Assembly: GCA_025360425.1 (NCBI GenBank)
Contig: JANYCD010000053.1
Location: 1 to 43,253 of the forward strand
Source: Sterolibacteriaceae bacterium
GTDB taxonomy: Bacteria; Pseudomonadota; Gammaproteobacteria; Burkholderiales; Rhodocyclaceae
DNA length: 43,253 nt
Direction: 5' to 3'
The position numbers and the translations under genes are program-made. The stretch's first letter is position 1; each line of letters starts with the position of its first letter. A model generated the notes under the pieces. The model was not told the DNA's origin. It worked only from the letters and a program-made list of their open reading frames with translations, and searched no databases. Positions 18,442-27,371 of this stretch are shown in pieces.

Positions 18442-18501
18442 GGTGTCCTGACTGTATATTCTATTCGGATATTATAGGGGTTGCATCCTACGTCCATTCC
18501 A

Positions 18502-19506
18502 ATGCGCTTACTGAAGTTACTGCTCTCAATTGCCCTGTTGGCGGGCTTTTCGTTGATTGTGGTGATGTTTGTCTTTGCCATCCGTCCGTTGGAGTTAAGG
18601 GCGACACCTCTGGAATTCAATATTCCGTTCGGTGTTGGCCTTCGGGCTGCGTCCAAGGCAATGGCCCAATCCGGCATTGATTTTTCTCCCTGGCAATTTT
18701 CGTTGCTGGGACGCATGCTCGGCAAAGATTCCAACATCAAGGCTGGCAGCTACGAGATCGATGTCGGCGTGACCCCATTGCAATTACTGGACAAACTCAC
18801 GCTGGGCGATGTCAGCGAGGGCGAAATCGTTATCATTGAGGGCAAGCGCTTTAGCCAATTGCGTGCCGCGCTGGATGCTTATCCATTCGTCCGGCATGAC
18901 ACGACAGGCTTGTCCAATGGACAGATACTGGGCTTGATTGGCGCAGCGGAGGTTTATCCGGAAGGATTGTTTGCCCCGGATACCTATCTGTTTTCAAAAA
19001 ATTCCAGTGATGTGGATATCCTGCGCCGGGCCTACCATGCCATGCAGCAACGACTCATTCAGGAATGGGAAAAACGGGATATAAAGCTGCCATACAGCCA
19101 GCCTTATGAAGCCCTGATCATGGCTTCCATTGTCGAAAAGGAAACCGGAATCGCTGCTGACCGGCCGCAGGTTGCTGCGGTGTTTCTTAATCGATTGCGC
19201 AGCGGCATGCCGTTACAAACAGATCCCACAGTTATCTACGGCTTGGGCGAGCAATTCGATGGAAATTTACGCAAACGTGATTTGCAAGCCGATACACCGT
19301 ACAACAGCTATACCCGACTGGGGCTCCCGCCGACGCCGATTGCCATGCCGGGAGTCGCTTCGCTTCAGGCGGTTCTGAACCCACCCACCACAGACAAATA
19401 TTATTTCGTCGCCAGGGGCGACGGATCGAGCGAGTTTTCGCGAACGCTGGAAGAGCATAACCGCGCCGTGGCGCGCTACCAGAAACATACAGGGGAGCCG
19501 GGATGA
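18502..19506 (+). CDS. mltG: Endolytic murein transglycosylase
   Basis: Inner-membrane lytic transglycosylase that cleaves nascent glycan strands and sets their length. One N-terminal TM helix (about residues 3-27) is followed by a periplasmic LysM-like region and the YceG catalytic domain. The active-site glutamate is E212 in [12 protein letters not shown], followed by [23 protein letters not shown], which is almost the family consensus. I chose the ATG at 18502 because the frame upstream only adds a TTG-initiated leader before the hydrophobic segment. Its stop overlaps the tmk start (ATGA), starting the mltG-tmk-holB-tatD operon. Confidence 0.95.
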   Translation: MRLLKLLLSIALLAGFSLIVVMFVFAIRPLELRATPLEFNIPFGVGLRAASKAMAQSGIDFSPWQFSLLGRMLGKDSNIKAGSYEIDVGVTPLQLLDKLTLGDVSEGEIVIIEGKRFSQLRAALDAYPFVRHDTTGLSNGQILGLIGAAEVYPEGLFAPDTYLFSKNSSDVDILRRAYHAMQQRLIQEWEKRDIKLPYSQPYEALIMASIVEKETGIAADRPQVAAVFLNRLRSGMPLQTDPTVIYGLGEQFDGNLRKRDLQADTPYNSYTRLGLPPTPIAMPGVASLQAVLNPPTTDKYYFVARGDGSSEFSRTLEEHNRAVARYQKHTGEPG

Positions 19507-20117
19507 GCAAGCGGGGCCGATTTATCACGCTGGAAGGCATTGACGGGGCAGGTAAGAGCACCCACCATGCCTGGCTGGCGAATCTTTTGCGATTGAACGG
19601 CAAATCCGTGATTTTGACGCGCGAGCCGGGCGGTACGCAATTAGGCGAAAAACTTCGCACTCTTTTGCTTTTTGAACCGATGAACCTCGAGACGGAAGCC
19701 TTGCTGATGTTTGCAGCACGCCGCGAACATATTGCGGAAGTCATCCAGCCAGCGCTTGAACGCGGCGACTGGGTCGTTTCCGACCGTTTTACCGATGCCT
19801 CGTTTGCTTATCAGGGGGGCGGGCGCGGTTTGGCCTGGGCCAAGTTGGAACAACTGGAGCAGTGGGTACAGGGTGATTTGCAACCGGATCTGACCTTTCT
19901 GTTTGAGCTGGATGTCATCACGGCCCGGCAACGTTTAGCGAACACCGGCAATGCGCCTGACCGATTCGAACGGGAACAACAGGAATTCTTTGAGCGGGTG
20001 CGCAATGCCTATCACCGCAGAGCTGAGGCGTATCCCGGCCGATTTTGCGTGATCGACGCCCAACAGAGCATTAGCGCTATACAGAAAACACTTGAAGAAA
20101 GATTAGTAAGTGGCTGA
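19503..20117 (+). CDS. tmk: Thymidylate kinase
   Basis: Phosphorylates dTMP to dTDP for DNA synthesis. At 204 residues it is the usual size. The P-loop is GIDGAGKST, followed by the DRX-type [10 protein letters not shown], and [16 protein letters not shown] carries the substrate-binding DR and the following helix. The start ATG lies within the mltG stop (4-base overlap) and its end overlaps holB by eight bases, showing tight translational coupling. The mltG-tmk-holB order is widespread in proteobacteria. Confidence 0.96.
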   Translation: MSKRGRFITLEGIDGAGKSTHHAWLANLLRLNGKSVILTREPGGTQLGEKLRTLLLFEPMNLETEALLMFAARREHIAEVIQPALERGDWVVSDRFTDASFAYQGGGRGLAWAKLEQLEQWVQGDLQPDLTFLFELDVITARQRLANTGNAPDRFEREQQEFFERVRNAYHRRAEAYPGRFCVIDAQQSISAIQKTLEERLVSG

Positions 20118-21180
20118 TTATAAGTATTACGAATGGACAAAACCCCAGTGGGAATCGTTGCTTGCCAAACCTGAGGGGTTGCACCACGCAATGTTGCTTG
20201 CTGGACCGGCAGGCGTCGGAAAGAGCGCGTTCGCCGAAGCGCTGGCGGCTCGTCTGTTATGCGAAAAAGTGGAATCGCCTACGGCCTTCGCTTGTGGACA
20301 CTGCGATGCCTGTCACTGGTTTGCGACTGGAAATCATCCTGATATTCGAAAAGTCAGTCTGGAAAAAGACGACGAAGCCGAGAATGAAACCGACACTGAA
20401 ACCGAGGGCAAGCGCACTACTGGCGGGAAAAAGACTGCCGCCAAAGCGACACAGATTCGCATTGATCAGATCCGAGAGTTGGAAGAGTTTATTTTTGTCG
20501 GCAGTCATCGTCACGGAAACCGGGTAGCTGTCATCGATCCAGCCGATTTGATGAACACGCCAGCCGCCAATTCACTTCTTAAAATACTGGAGGAACCACC
20601 TTCAAATACCTATTTTATATTGGTTTCTTCAAGATGGCGCGTCCTTCTTCCAACTTTGCGCAGCCGTTGCCGTCAGCTCCTTTTTGCTCTTCCCGAACAG
20701 GATGTAGGGGTGGCCTGGCTGGCAGATCAAGGTGTTTCCGACCCAAAAATAAAGCTCAGTCTGGCTGGTGGTGCTCCGCTGAGAGTGTTGACACTTTCCG
20801 GCAAGGAAAATGGAAGCACCGTTGAACCAGTGCTCGCGCCACTTGACCAATCAGCAGTGGATCCACTAGGACTGGCAGCGTTGTGGCATAGCCTGCTGCG
20901 CAGCAACGACAACCTGACGTTGGAAAGCTTGGTAGATACACTGCAGAAATGGCTCTATGACTTGATCCGGGTCAAGCTGAATGCTCATCCCAAATATATG
21001 ATTAATAAAATGCCTCTACTGTCCAACATCACAAAAAAAGCCGATCTCTCAAAATTGACCCGCTGTTATGGCGATCTGTTGAAAATCCGCATGGTTGCCA
21101 ATCACCCCTTGAATACGCTACTTTTCCTCGAAGACTTGGCAGCCCGTTATGCCACTGCTGTAGCAGGATCACGGTCATGA
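20110..21180 (+). CDS. holB: DNA polymerase III delta' subunit
   Basis: Clamp-loader subunit delta' (356 residues). It has an AAA+ fold with a P-loop-like [10 protein letters not shown], a zinc-binding cysteine cluster in [18 protein letters not shown], a conserved [18 protein letters not shown] block and the SRC motif in LRSRCRQL. The start codon is GTG at 20110 inside the tmk gene, giving [14 protein letters not shown]. One oddity is an acidic, low-complexity insertion after the zinc region ([18 protein letters not shown], followed by a lysine- and alanine-rich stretch), which lengthens the loop before [11 protein letters not shown]. The C-terminal part is less conserved, as is normal for this subunit. 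Confidence 0.93.
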   Translation: MADYKYYEWTKPQWESLLAKPEGLHHAMLLAGPAGVGKSAFAEALAARLLCEKVESPTAFACGHCDACHWFATGNHPDIRKVSLEKDDEAENETDTETEGKRTTGGKKTAAKATQIRIDQIRELEEFIFVGSHRHGNRVAVIDPADLMNTPAANSLLKILEEPPSNTYFILVSSRWRVLLPTLRSRCRQLLFALPEQDVGVAWLADQGVSDPKIKLSLAGGAPLRVLTLSGKENGSTVEPVLAPLDQSAVDPLGLAALWHSLLRSNDNLTLESLVDTLQKWLYDLIRVKLNAHPKYMINKMPLLSNITKKADLSKLTRCYGDLLKIRMVANHPLNTLLFLEDLAARYATAVAGSRS

Positions 21181-21956
21181 TGCTTGTTGATTCTCATTGC
21201 CATCTCGATTTTCCCGAGTTGCATGAGCAACTTCCGCAACTTATCGAGGCCATGAAAATGCAGGGCGTTGAATGGGTCTTGTGCCCCGGAGTTACCCTAG
21301 AAAGGCTTTCATCGGTATTGGCGGTCGCCGAGGCTAATCCGCACATATATGCTGCTGTGGGAGTTCATCCGGATACTCAGGAAGGCAAAGACCCAACAGT
21401 AGATGAGCTGGTTGCGTTGGCGGCACATCCAAAAATTGTGGCGATCGGTGAAACCGGGCTGGATTATTACCGCCTCGAAGGTGATCTTGAATGGCAAAGG
21501 ACACGATTCCGGAGACATATCCAGGCAGCCCGAATCACTGACAAACCTCTGATTATTCACACCAGAGCCGCCAGTTCCGACACGCTCGCCATCCTGCATG
21601 AAGAGGGTGCCAACGAGGCTCGCGGCGTGTTCCATTGTTTCACCGAAGATATGGATGTGGCACGCCAGGCACTGGATCTCGGCTTCTTCATATCGATTTC
21701 GGGAATCGTCACGTTCAAGAACGCCGTCGCACTTAAGGAGGTGGCGCGCATGATCCCTCTGGATCGTCTGCTGGTCGAGACCGACGCTCCCTACCTCGCC
21801 CCGGTTCCCCATCGCGGTAAGCTCAATCAGCCGGCCTATGTCCGCTATGTCGCTGAAGAAATTGCTAGGCTGCGCGGGTTAACACTGGAAGCAGTTGCGG
21901 AGGCTACTTCGCGCAACTTTTTCGCGCTGTTTTTTCCTGGCGGAATACCTGCGTGA
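21177..21956 (+). CDS. tatD: TatD family metal-dependent deoxyribonuclease
   Basis: A 259-residue TIM-barrel hydrolase of the TatD/YcfH family, with 3'-5' DNase activity in characterised members. Metal ligands are visible in VDSHCHLDF (N-terminus), GETGLDYYR, IIHTRAA, FHCFTED and VETDAPYLAP. The ATG at 21177 overlaps the holB stop; a second ATG follows directly and could also be used. It ends the mltG-tmk-holB-tatD block, and its stop overlaps the GTG of a truncated ankyrin-type gene. Confidence 0.93.
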   Translation: MMLVDSHCHLDFPELHEQLPQLIEAMKMQGVEWVLCPGVTLERLSSVLAVAEANPHIYAAVGVHPDTQEGKDPTVDELVALAAHPKIVAIGETGLDYYRLEGDLEWQRTRFRRHIQAARITDKPLIIHTRAASSDTLAILHEEGANEARGVFHCFTEDMDVARQALDLGFFISISGIVTFKNAVALKEVARMIPLDRLLVETDAPYLAPVPHRGKLNQPAYVRYVAEEIARLRGLTLEAVAEATSRNFFALFFPGGIPA

Positions 21957-22126
21957 TCCAATTTCGTAAAGTAGTCATGGTCATTCTTCTCGCAGCGATT
22001 GCATTTTCGTCGTTCGCAGGAAGCTATGACGTGATGATCACACCCACCAAAGAGAGAGATACCGATACAGTCATGTCGCTATTGCAACGGGGCATGGAGG
22101 TCAGCTATGCTCAAAAAATGCCATAG
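21953..22126 (+). pseudogene. Truncated ankyrin-repeat protein gene remnant
   Basis: A 57-codon frame starting at a GTG overlapping the tatD stop by four bases. The product has a signal peptide (MIQFRKVVMVILLAAIAFSS, then FAG) followed by SYDVMITPTKERDTDTVMSLLQRGMEV and a stop. In many betaproteobacteria the gene after tatD encodes a secreted ankyrin-repeat protein whose mature part starts with a similar SYDD stretch and a TVxxLLxRG ankyrin helix. Here only that first repeat survives before a TAG at 22124-22126. It is therefore probably a decayed or truncated copy, though a functional small secreted peptide cannot be excluded. Confidence 0.6.
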
Positions 22127-22137
22127 CGTGTGCGAAA

Positions 22138-23181
22138 ATGAAGACCTGCGGCTATCCTCTGCAAGTCATTTTTTCGGGAAGCTCCCCGCAGCTAATTGAT
22201 AAGCAGGTCACATTGTGTCGGCCTTTGGAGTCTGAAATCGTGCCCATGGACATCGGGTCAATTGATGCATCACATGAGCTGGATCCAACCGGCGAGGTTG
22301 ATCTAGAGGATCCGCGTGCCATTGAGCAAGCTATACATGCGATCCTGAGCCGTCTTTATGGGAAAGACTACGATTCGGCGTTGTTAAGTCAGGGACTCAA
22401 CGACCTGGTGCGGGCTTTCCGCGGCGATTATCCCGGGCTGCTGCGCTGTGACACGCTCTACCATGACTTGCGCCACGCGCTAGAGACCGGGTTGACCATG
22501 ACGCGGATTCTGGACGGGCATGTTCAGTCCCTGCCTCCCGGCAGCAAGGATCCAATCGACGCGCACCACGCACTGCTTGGCGTGTTACTGGCACTATTCC
22601 ACGATATTGGATTGCTTAGACGCGATACCGAAGCTGCAATATGGGGGCCAACGCTGACGCCGATCCATGAAGAACGGGGCGTGGACTTCATGACTCGATA
22701 TCTGGCTGGCACTGCGCTGGCACCGCTGGCAGAATTGGCCAAATTGATCATGTCGACCAAGCTTCTTTTCAAAATGCCGGAAACCTGGTCAACACTGGAT
22801 CAGAAACTCGCCAGCATGGTGGCATCAGCCGATCTGCTCGGTCAATTGGCTGATCGCTACTATCTCGAAAAGTGTCGTGACTTTCTGTTTGTCGAATTCA
22901 GTGCCTTCGGGCTTGCCGGGACACCGGACAGCCCGTATCCGGATAGAGAAACCTTGCTCGCCAAGACCCCGGGGTTTTTTGAGGGAATAATTCGCGAGCG
23001 CCTGGAACAGGAGTTTCACGGGGTATATCGCCTGCTGGAGTTTCATTGTTGCGGGCGCAATCCCTGGGAAGAGGCGATCTGGCGCAATCTGAAATATCTA
23101 GGCGAAGTATTGTCATCTAGGGATTTCGCGCGCCTGCGCCGCCGGCCGAAGCCCTTCATCGGTGAGACGATGGCGAATTGA
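22138..23181 (+). CDS. HD-domain phosphohydrolase-like protein
   Basis: A 347-residue cytosolic protein with a metal-dependent HD fold: the first histidine lies in TLYHDLRHALETGLT, the HD pair in LLALFHDIGLLRRD, and a distal aspartate in ASMVASADLLGQLADRYY. This is the ligand set of HD phosphohydrolases that act on nucleotides or cyclic nucleotides. The N-terminus is uncertain: the ATG at 22138 lacks a clear ribosome-binding site and the first 36 residues look unlike a folded domain, so MDIGSIDASHEL (ATG at 22246) may be the real start. It precedes a cyclase-like gene, a lipoprotein and a kinase on the same strand, which suggests signalling. Confidence 0.78.
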   Translation: MKTCGYPLQVIFSGSSPQLIDKQVTLCRPLESEIVPMDIGSIDASHELDPTGEVDLEDPRAIEQAIHAILSRLYGKDYDSALLSQGLNDLVRAFRGDYPGLLRCDTLYHDLRHALETGLTMTRILDGHVQSLPPGSKDPIDAHHALLGVLLALFHDIGLLRRDTEAAIWGPTLTPIHEERGVDFMTRYLAGTALAPLAELAKLIMSTKLLFKMPETWSTLDQKLASMVASADLLGQLADRYYLEKCRDFLFVEFSAFGLAGTPDSPYPDRETLLAKTPGFFEGIIRERLEQEFHGVYRLLEFHCCGRNPWEEAIWRNLKYLGEVLSSRDFARLRRRPKPFIGETMAN

Positions 23182-23288
23182 ATGCAAGTCCAGTCGGGGA
23201 GACGGCCATCCTCCGGATATACTCCACGTACTGAAAGCCCTGTTCAGGAGTGGCAGCAAAAAACCCGGCGTCGTAAAATTTCCAAACC

Positions 23289-24371
23289 ATGACCGATCCG
23301 TCAAGCCGAACTTTTGTTTGCAGCGTGCTATTCCTCGACATCGTGGAATACTCGAAAAAATCGGTCACGGAGCAATTGAAGCTCAAGCAGCGCTTCAATG
23401 CATTTCTGGTCTCGGCATTACAGCACGTTGCTGTCAGCGAACGCATTGTGCTCGATACTGGAGACGGTGCCGCCGTCAGCTTCCTCGGCAGTCCTGAAGA
23501 TTCATTGTTCATCGGCATCGCGTTGCGTGATGCAATCGCCGCAGAAAACCCCAACGAAACGCCGCCACTGCTGGTTCGCATTGGAATCAATCTTGGTCCG
23601 GTGCGATTGATCAAGGATATCAACGGACAGCTCAACATCATCGGCGACGGCATCAACGTTGCCCAAAGAGTCATGAGTTTCGGCGAACCTGGCGCCATTC
23701 TGGTGTCGCGTTCGTATTATGAAGTTGTGTCGCGGTTGTCCGACGATTACGGACAGATTTTTCAGGATGCCGGTACCCGCACCGACAAACATGTGCGAGA
23801 GCATTCGGTGTATGCGGTAGGCGCGTTGCCACGCAATGCCGAGCAACTTCAAACCAATCCTGATACGCCACGCGAAAATCAGATTGCCGGAAGTCTGTTT
23901 GCCAGTAACGGCTTTGGCGATACCTCGCCATTGCCTGAAAAACATGTGCGCATGAGTCCCCGCGTGCTGTTTGGTGTGCCCCTGATTGCGATAGCAATCA
24001 TCGCCACCGGAGTATTGCTCAGGCTTGAATTGGGTAAAGGTTCTGAGGTTACGGCATTGCCAGTGAAGGGGGCACTTGCCCCGCTGGTGAAGTCCGCCGA
24101 AGCCCCTCTTGCCATGAAAGAACAAGACAAACCCGTTGTTTCAGAAATCCAGAAACCGGAGGTTATTAAGGGCAAAATCAACCTTGCGATCGTGCCTTGG
24201 GGAGAGGTTCTCGTGGATGCGCATGCGCGCGGAATCAGCCCACCGCTCAAATCCCTGACTCTGGCCCCCGGCAGACATGTGATCGAGATCAAGAACACTA
24301 CCTTTCCAGCGTATAAGGAAACGGTGGAGGTAAAAAGTGGCACTACGCTGAAGATTCAGCACAAGTTCTAG
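23289..24371 (+). CDS. Class III cyclase-like membrane protein with C-terminal PEGA-like domain
   Basis: A 360-residue protein. Residues 8-155 form a class III nucleotidyl-cyclase homology domain with metal-ligand positions D17 (LFLDIVEYS) and D59 (DTGDGAAVSF) and the transition-state pair N123 and R127 (GINVAQRV). The substrate-specifying positions of adenylyl cyclases appear to be L55 and Q114 instead of Lys and Asp, so the substrate may differ or activity may be lost. A single TM helix lies at about residues 225-247 (LFGVPLIAIAIIATGVLL). The C-terminus (about 290-360) is PEGA-like: VLVDAHARGISPPLKSLTLA and HVIEIKNTTFPAYKETVEV. It is followed after 19 bases by a lipoprotein gene and then a Ser/Thr kinase. 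Confidence 0.8.
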   Translation: MTDPSSRTFVCSVLFLDIVEYSKKSVTEQLKLKQRFNAFLVSALQHVAVSERIVLDTGDGAAVSFLGSPEDSLFIGIALRDAIAAENPNETPPLLVRIGINLGPVRLIKDINGQLNIIGDGINVAQRVMSFGEPGAILVSRSYYEVVSRLSDDYGQIFQDAGTRTDKHVREHSVYAVGALPRNAEQLQTNPDTPRENQIAGSLFASNGFGDTSPLPEKHVRMSPRVLFGVPLIAIAIIATGVLLRLELGKGSEVTALPVKGALAPLVKSAEAPLAMKEQDKPVVSEIQKPEVIKGKINLAIVPWGEVLVDAHARGISPPLKSLTLAPGRHVIEIKNTTFPAYKETVEVKSGTTLKIQHKF

Positions 24372-24390
24372 GCACCCAGCACGGAGAGCA

Positions 24391-24795
24391 ATGGTGATGA
24401 TCAAGTTAAAGATGTGGCTTTTGATACTGGCGAGCGGAATCCTCCTGATGGCATGCGCCCCCATCAAGTCGATGAAGGAGGCCATGCACAGCAAGGGCGC
24501 AAGCAGCCTATCGGCCGGGATATCCGGATATGAGGACGGCAAGTATCCGGATGCAGCCAAAAATTTGCAAAGCGCACTTGACCAAGGACTTGACACTTCA
24601 GAGCAGGTCATGGCGCACAAGTATCTGGCGTTCATTCAGTGCATCTCAGGCAAAGAGCGTCTTTGTCGTGACGAATTCAAGAAAGCATTGGAACTCAATC
24701 CAACTATGGAACTGGATCCCGCGGAAGCGGGTCACCCGATCTGGGGTCCGGTGTTCAAAAGCGCCAAGGGAAAGAAGCCCGACGCCAAGAAATGA
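24391..24795 (+). CDS. TPR-like lipoprotein resembling TssQ family
   Basis: A 134-residue predicted lipoprotein. The signal ends in a lipobox LMAC with the lipidated cysteine at about residue 22. The mature part has a TPR-like helical hairpin (GYEDGKYPDAAKNLQSAL and KYLAFIQCISGKERLCRDEF) ending in a basic tail. The arrangement resembles the TssQ-type lipoproteins annotated near type VI secretion or kinase genes in betaproteobacteria; the name is by similarity of architecture only. No type VI secretion structural gene is in the window. It lies between the cyclase-like gene and the kinase, all on the same strand, implying a common pathway. Confidence 0.75.
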   Translation: MVMIKLKMWLLILASGILLMACAPIKSMKEAMHSKGASSLSAGISGYEDGKYPDAAKNLQSALDQGLDTSEQVMAHKYLAFIQCISGKERLCRDEFKKALELNPTMELDPAEAGHPIWGPVFKSAKGKKPDAKK

Positions 24796-24842
24796 CTCAG
24801 CATCAAACCATCGCGTAATTCGGTAACACCGGATCCTCGATC

Positions 24843-26126
24843 ATGGATCGTAATATGGAACCACAAAAATTTGGCCGCTACGAAGTCATCTCCGAGCTGG
24901 GGCGCGGCGCGATGGGGGTCGTCTACAAGGCGGCTGACCCGGTTCTCAATCGCGTTGTCGCCATCAAGACGATCAACCTCCTGCTGGCCGACGATGAGCG
25001 TGAAGAATACGAGGCACGCTTTTATCAGGAAGCCAAAGCCGCCGGGGGCTTGAGCCATCCCAACATCGTCACTATCTACGATCTGGGCAATACCGGTGAT
25101 ATGGCGTACATGGCCATGGAATTTCTGGAAGGGCAGGAACTGCGTGAGTTGATGGGCGAGAACCGGCAATTGCCGATCAGAAAGGCGCTCTCAATTGCCG
25201 CACAGGTGGCGGACGGCTTGGCTTATGCACACGAACGCGGCATCGTGCATCGCGATATCAAGCCGGCCAACATCATGATCCTGGGCGAGGATCTGGCCAA
25301 ACTTACCGATTTCGGGATCGCACGCATGCGTACCTCGGAAGTCAAGACGCAGACCGGCATGCGGCTGGGCTCGCCGAAATACATGTCGCCCGAGCAGGTG
25401 ATCGGCAAACGCACTGACTACCGCTCGGACATTTTTTCTCTCGGCATCGTGTTGTACGAAATGTTGACCGGAAAAGCGCCGTTCTCGGGGGGCAATCTCG
25501 AATCCCTGATGTATCAGACCATCCATTTCACCCCGCCGCCGCCGAGCAGAATTAATCCGGATATCCCGGAAATGCTGGATCTGATTCTTGCCAAGATGCT
25601 GGAGAAATCCGCTGACGACCGATATCAAGGCGCCAGAGAAGTTGCCAGTGACTTGCGCGAATGCGAGAAGCACTATGGTTCCGAGTCGGTGCTTGGCAGA
25701 ACCGGCAACGCTATCGTGGCGACCGGATTGCACGATCTTCCACCGGCATTCGCCGCTGATTTCGGACCTGGCGTCAGCGTGGCAGCACCGGAAGACTCAA
25801 GACGCGGAGATGTTGAAAAAGTCTCTGGAATCGGCGTCGGTGCTCTGGGAATCTCCCCAACCTTCGATTCCTTCGAAGCGACTCAGCGTCTGGCCAAGGA
25901 AGTGGGCATGGTGCGCGAGTTCGAGGATTTCTCGGCGACAATGAAATTCGCCAAGACTGCACTAACCCCAAGTGCCGTGCCAATTGGAAACCCGCCAATC
26001 ACTCCCGTGTCAATTGCGCAGAATGCAAAAGCGAGTTTGCCAGGCTGGAGCGGCAAGGAAAAACTGTTCGCGTCGTCTTTGCTGTTGATCGCTATCCTTG
26101 TCGCGGCGCTCATCATTTTTTACTGA
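24843..26126 (+). CDS. Membrane-anchored Ser/Thr protein kinase (PknB type)
   Basis: A 427-residue Hanks-type kinase. The glycine loop is GRGAMGVVYKA (20-30), K42 lies in VVAIKTI, the catalytic loop is HRDIKPANI (136-144) and the magnesium-binding DFG is at 156-158. The activation segment runs through GSPKYMSPEQ. After the kinase domain (to about 280) comes a linker of about 120 residues and a C-terminal TM helix (LFASSLLLIAILVAALIIFY) with no extracellular domain, so the input is probably protein-protein rather than an external ligand. It closes the signalling block that begins with the HD-domain gene. FHA-domain substrates are not visible nearby. Confidence 0.93.
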   Translation: MDRNMEPQKFGRYEVISELGRGAMGVVYKAADPVLNRVVAIKTINLLLADDEREEYEARFYQEAKAAGGLSHPNIVTIYDLGNTGDMAYMAMEFLEGQELRELMGENRQLPIRKALSIAAQVADGLAYAHERGIVHRDIKPANIMILGEDLAKLTDFGIARMRTSEVKTQTGMRLGSPKYMSPEQVIGKRTDYRSDIFSLGIVLYEMLTGKAPFSGGNLESLMYQTIHFTPPPPSRINPDIPEMLDLILAKMLEKSADDRYQGAREVASDLRECEKHYGSESVLGRTGNAIVATGLHDLPPAFAADFGPGVSVAAPEDSRRGDVEKVSGIGVGALGISPTFDSFEATQRLAKEVGMVREFEDFSATMKFAKTALTPSAVPIGNPPITPVSIAQNAKASLPGWSGKEKLFASSLLLIAILVAALIIFY

Positions 26127-26147
26127 TCGAGGCCACATGCGAGCCGG

Positions 26148-27356
26148 CTATAGCCAGCGACGCATTGAATAACCGCCGAGCAGGGGGCGCTGCAAAGCAG
26201 AAGATACGATGTGGCGGCCCCAGTTGAATTCCTTGTATAGCACCACGAAGCGCCACATGTCGCGCAAAACCTTGGCGCGGTCGCGCCAGCCCAGCGCCAT
26301 GAGTGCCGCGGGAAAGTCGGCTTCATGCGGACGGTCGAAGGCGATCTTGAGTGGATTCCATTGATCGGAAGTGCGGCGGACTTCTGATGCGATCATTTTG
26401 CGATACATCTCCTGAACCGGCCGGTTGCGCAAGCGAGCTTCGACCACGGCTTCACCACTGATCGCTCCGGAATGAAGCGCACAACTCATTCCCTCGCCAA
26501 TCATGTTGAGGAATCCTGCCGCCTGGCCGGTGATCAGCACATTGCCCTTGCCGAACACGTAGCGGTTGACCAATGACGGACCGAAGTTCTCACCGCAACC
26601 TTCATCGTCGGTGGCGGGTTGCAGTGTCACATCGTGTTTGGCGGCCAGATATTTGACGACGCTGTGATGTTTCTGTGCGAAGTTGTCGCCACGTTTGAAG
26701 CCGACGCCGACAATCTGGCGCCCATCACGCGCGTGACTCCATGTGTAATGACCCAAGCCGGGGTGAAACCAGAAATGAAAATATTGCGGATCGAGCGGGC
26801 ATTCGACGATGTCATGAAACTTCTGTCCAACGAAGAACCACGGAATCGATTTGGGGTATTGCGGATAGATGGCCCGAGTGACCAGTGAACTTGGACCATC
26901 GGCGCCAATCACGTAACGAGCGCGATATTCGGTCGGTTCGCCATTTTTCCGGGTGCGTACGATCACATGGTCACCGTTGTCTTGCAGGTCGACAAACGCC
27001 GTCTGGTCGTGAATCTCGGCGCCGCTGCGCTGGATGGCCCATTGATCGGAGTACTTACGATGTAAATGCGGAGTGGCGCCGCCGAAAAAGTCCATCGACA
27101 TCGACACCATGCTGGGGAAGTGAAATGTCACACCCTGGCAGGATGTTGGTTCATGCAGCGCCTCGCGCGGCAGGGGGCCGAAGTTCTCCAGCAAGAAACG
27201 GTGTCCGCGCGGCGAAAGTATGCCGCTGCAAATCTTGTGGCGCGGCAATTCCTTGCGCTCCAGGACGATGGTTTCCAGCCCCGCGTCGATTAGACGCTTG
27301 GCCGCCGCTGCCGCAGAAAGGCTGGCGCCGACGATGACGACATCAACATTACGCAC
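26148..27356 (-). CDS. Geranylgeranyl-reductase-like FAD-dependent oxidoreductase
   Basis: A 402-residue flavoprotein of the GGR/PHBH-like superfamily. The N-terminal FAD motif is VDVVIVGASLSAAAAAKRL (GASLSA in place of GxGxxG, as in many GGR members), followed by the E that ends the strand (ETIVLERKELPRHKICSG) and the family CSG signature. ARYVIGADGPSSLVTR and GNVLITGQAAGFLNMIGEGM form the second FAD-contact region. Family members reduce isoprenoid double bonds or oxidise and epoxidise lipid-like substrates. It is last in a three-gene minus-strand unit behind an Fe-S protein and an FAD-linked oxidase, which could supply electrons. Confidence 0.85.
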   Translation of the reverse strand: MRNVDVVIVGASLSAAAAAKRLIDAGLETIVLERKELPRHKICSGILSPRGHRFLLENFGPLPREALHEPTSCQGVTFHFPSMVSMSMDFFGGATPHLHRKYSDQWAIQRSGAEIHDQTAFVDLQDNGDHVIVRTRKNGEPTEYRARYVIGADGPSSLVTRAIYPQYPKSIPWFFVGQKFHDIVECPLDPQYFHFWFHPGLGHYTWSHARDGRQIVGVGFKRGDNFAQKHHSVVKYLAAKHDVTLQPATDDEGCGENFGPSLVNRYVFGKGNVLITGQAAGFLNMIGEGMSCALHSGAISGEAVVEARLRNRPVQEMYRKMIASEVRRTSDQWNPLKIAFDRPHEADFPAALMALGWRDRAKVLRDMWRFVVLYKEFNWGRHIVSSALQRPLLGGYSMRRWL

Positions 27357-27371
27357 GACGATTTGCTCCCT

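Noticed and set aside
24391-26126. Type VI secretion cluster
   Set aside because: Only a TssQ-like lipoprotein and a kinase are present; no Tss structural genes.
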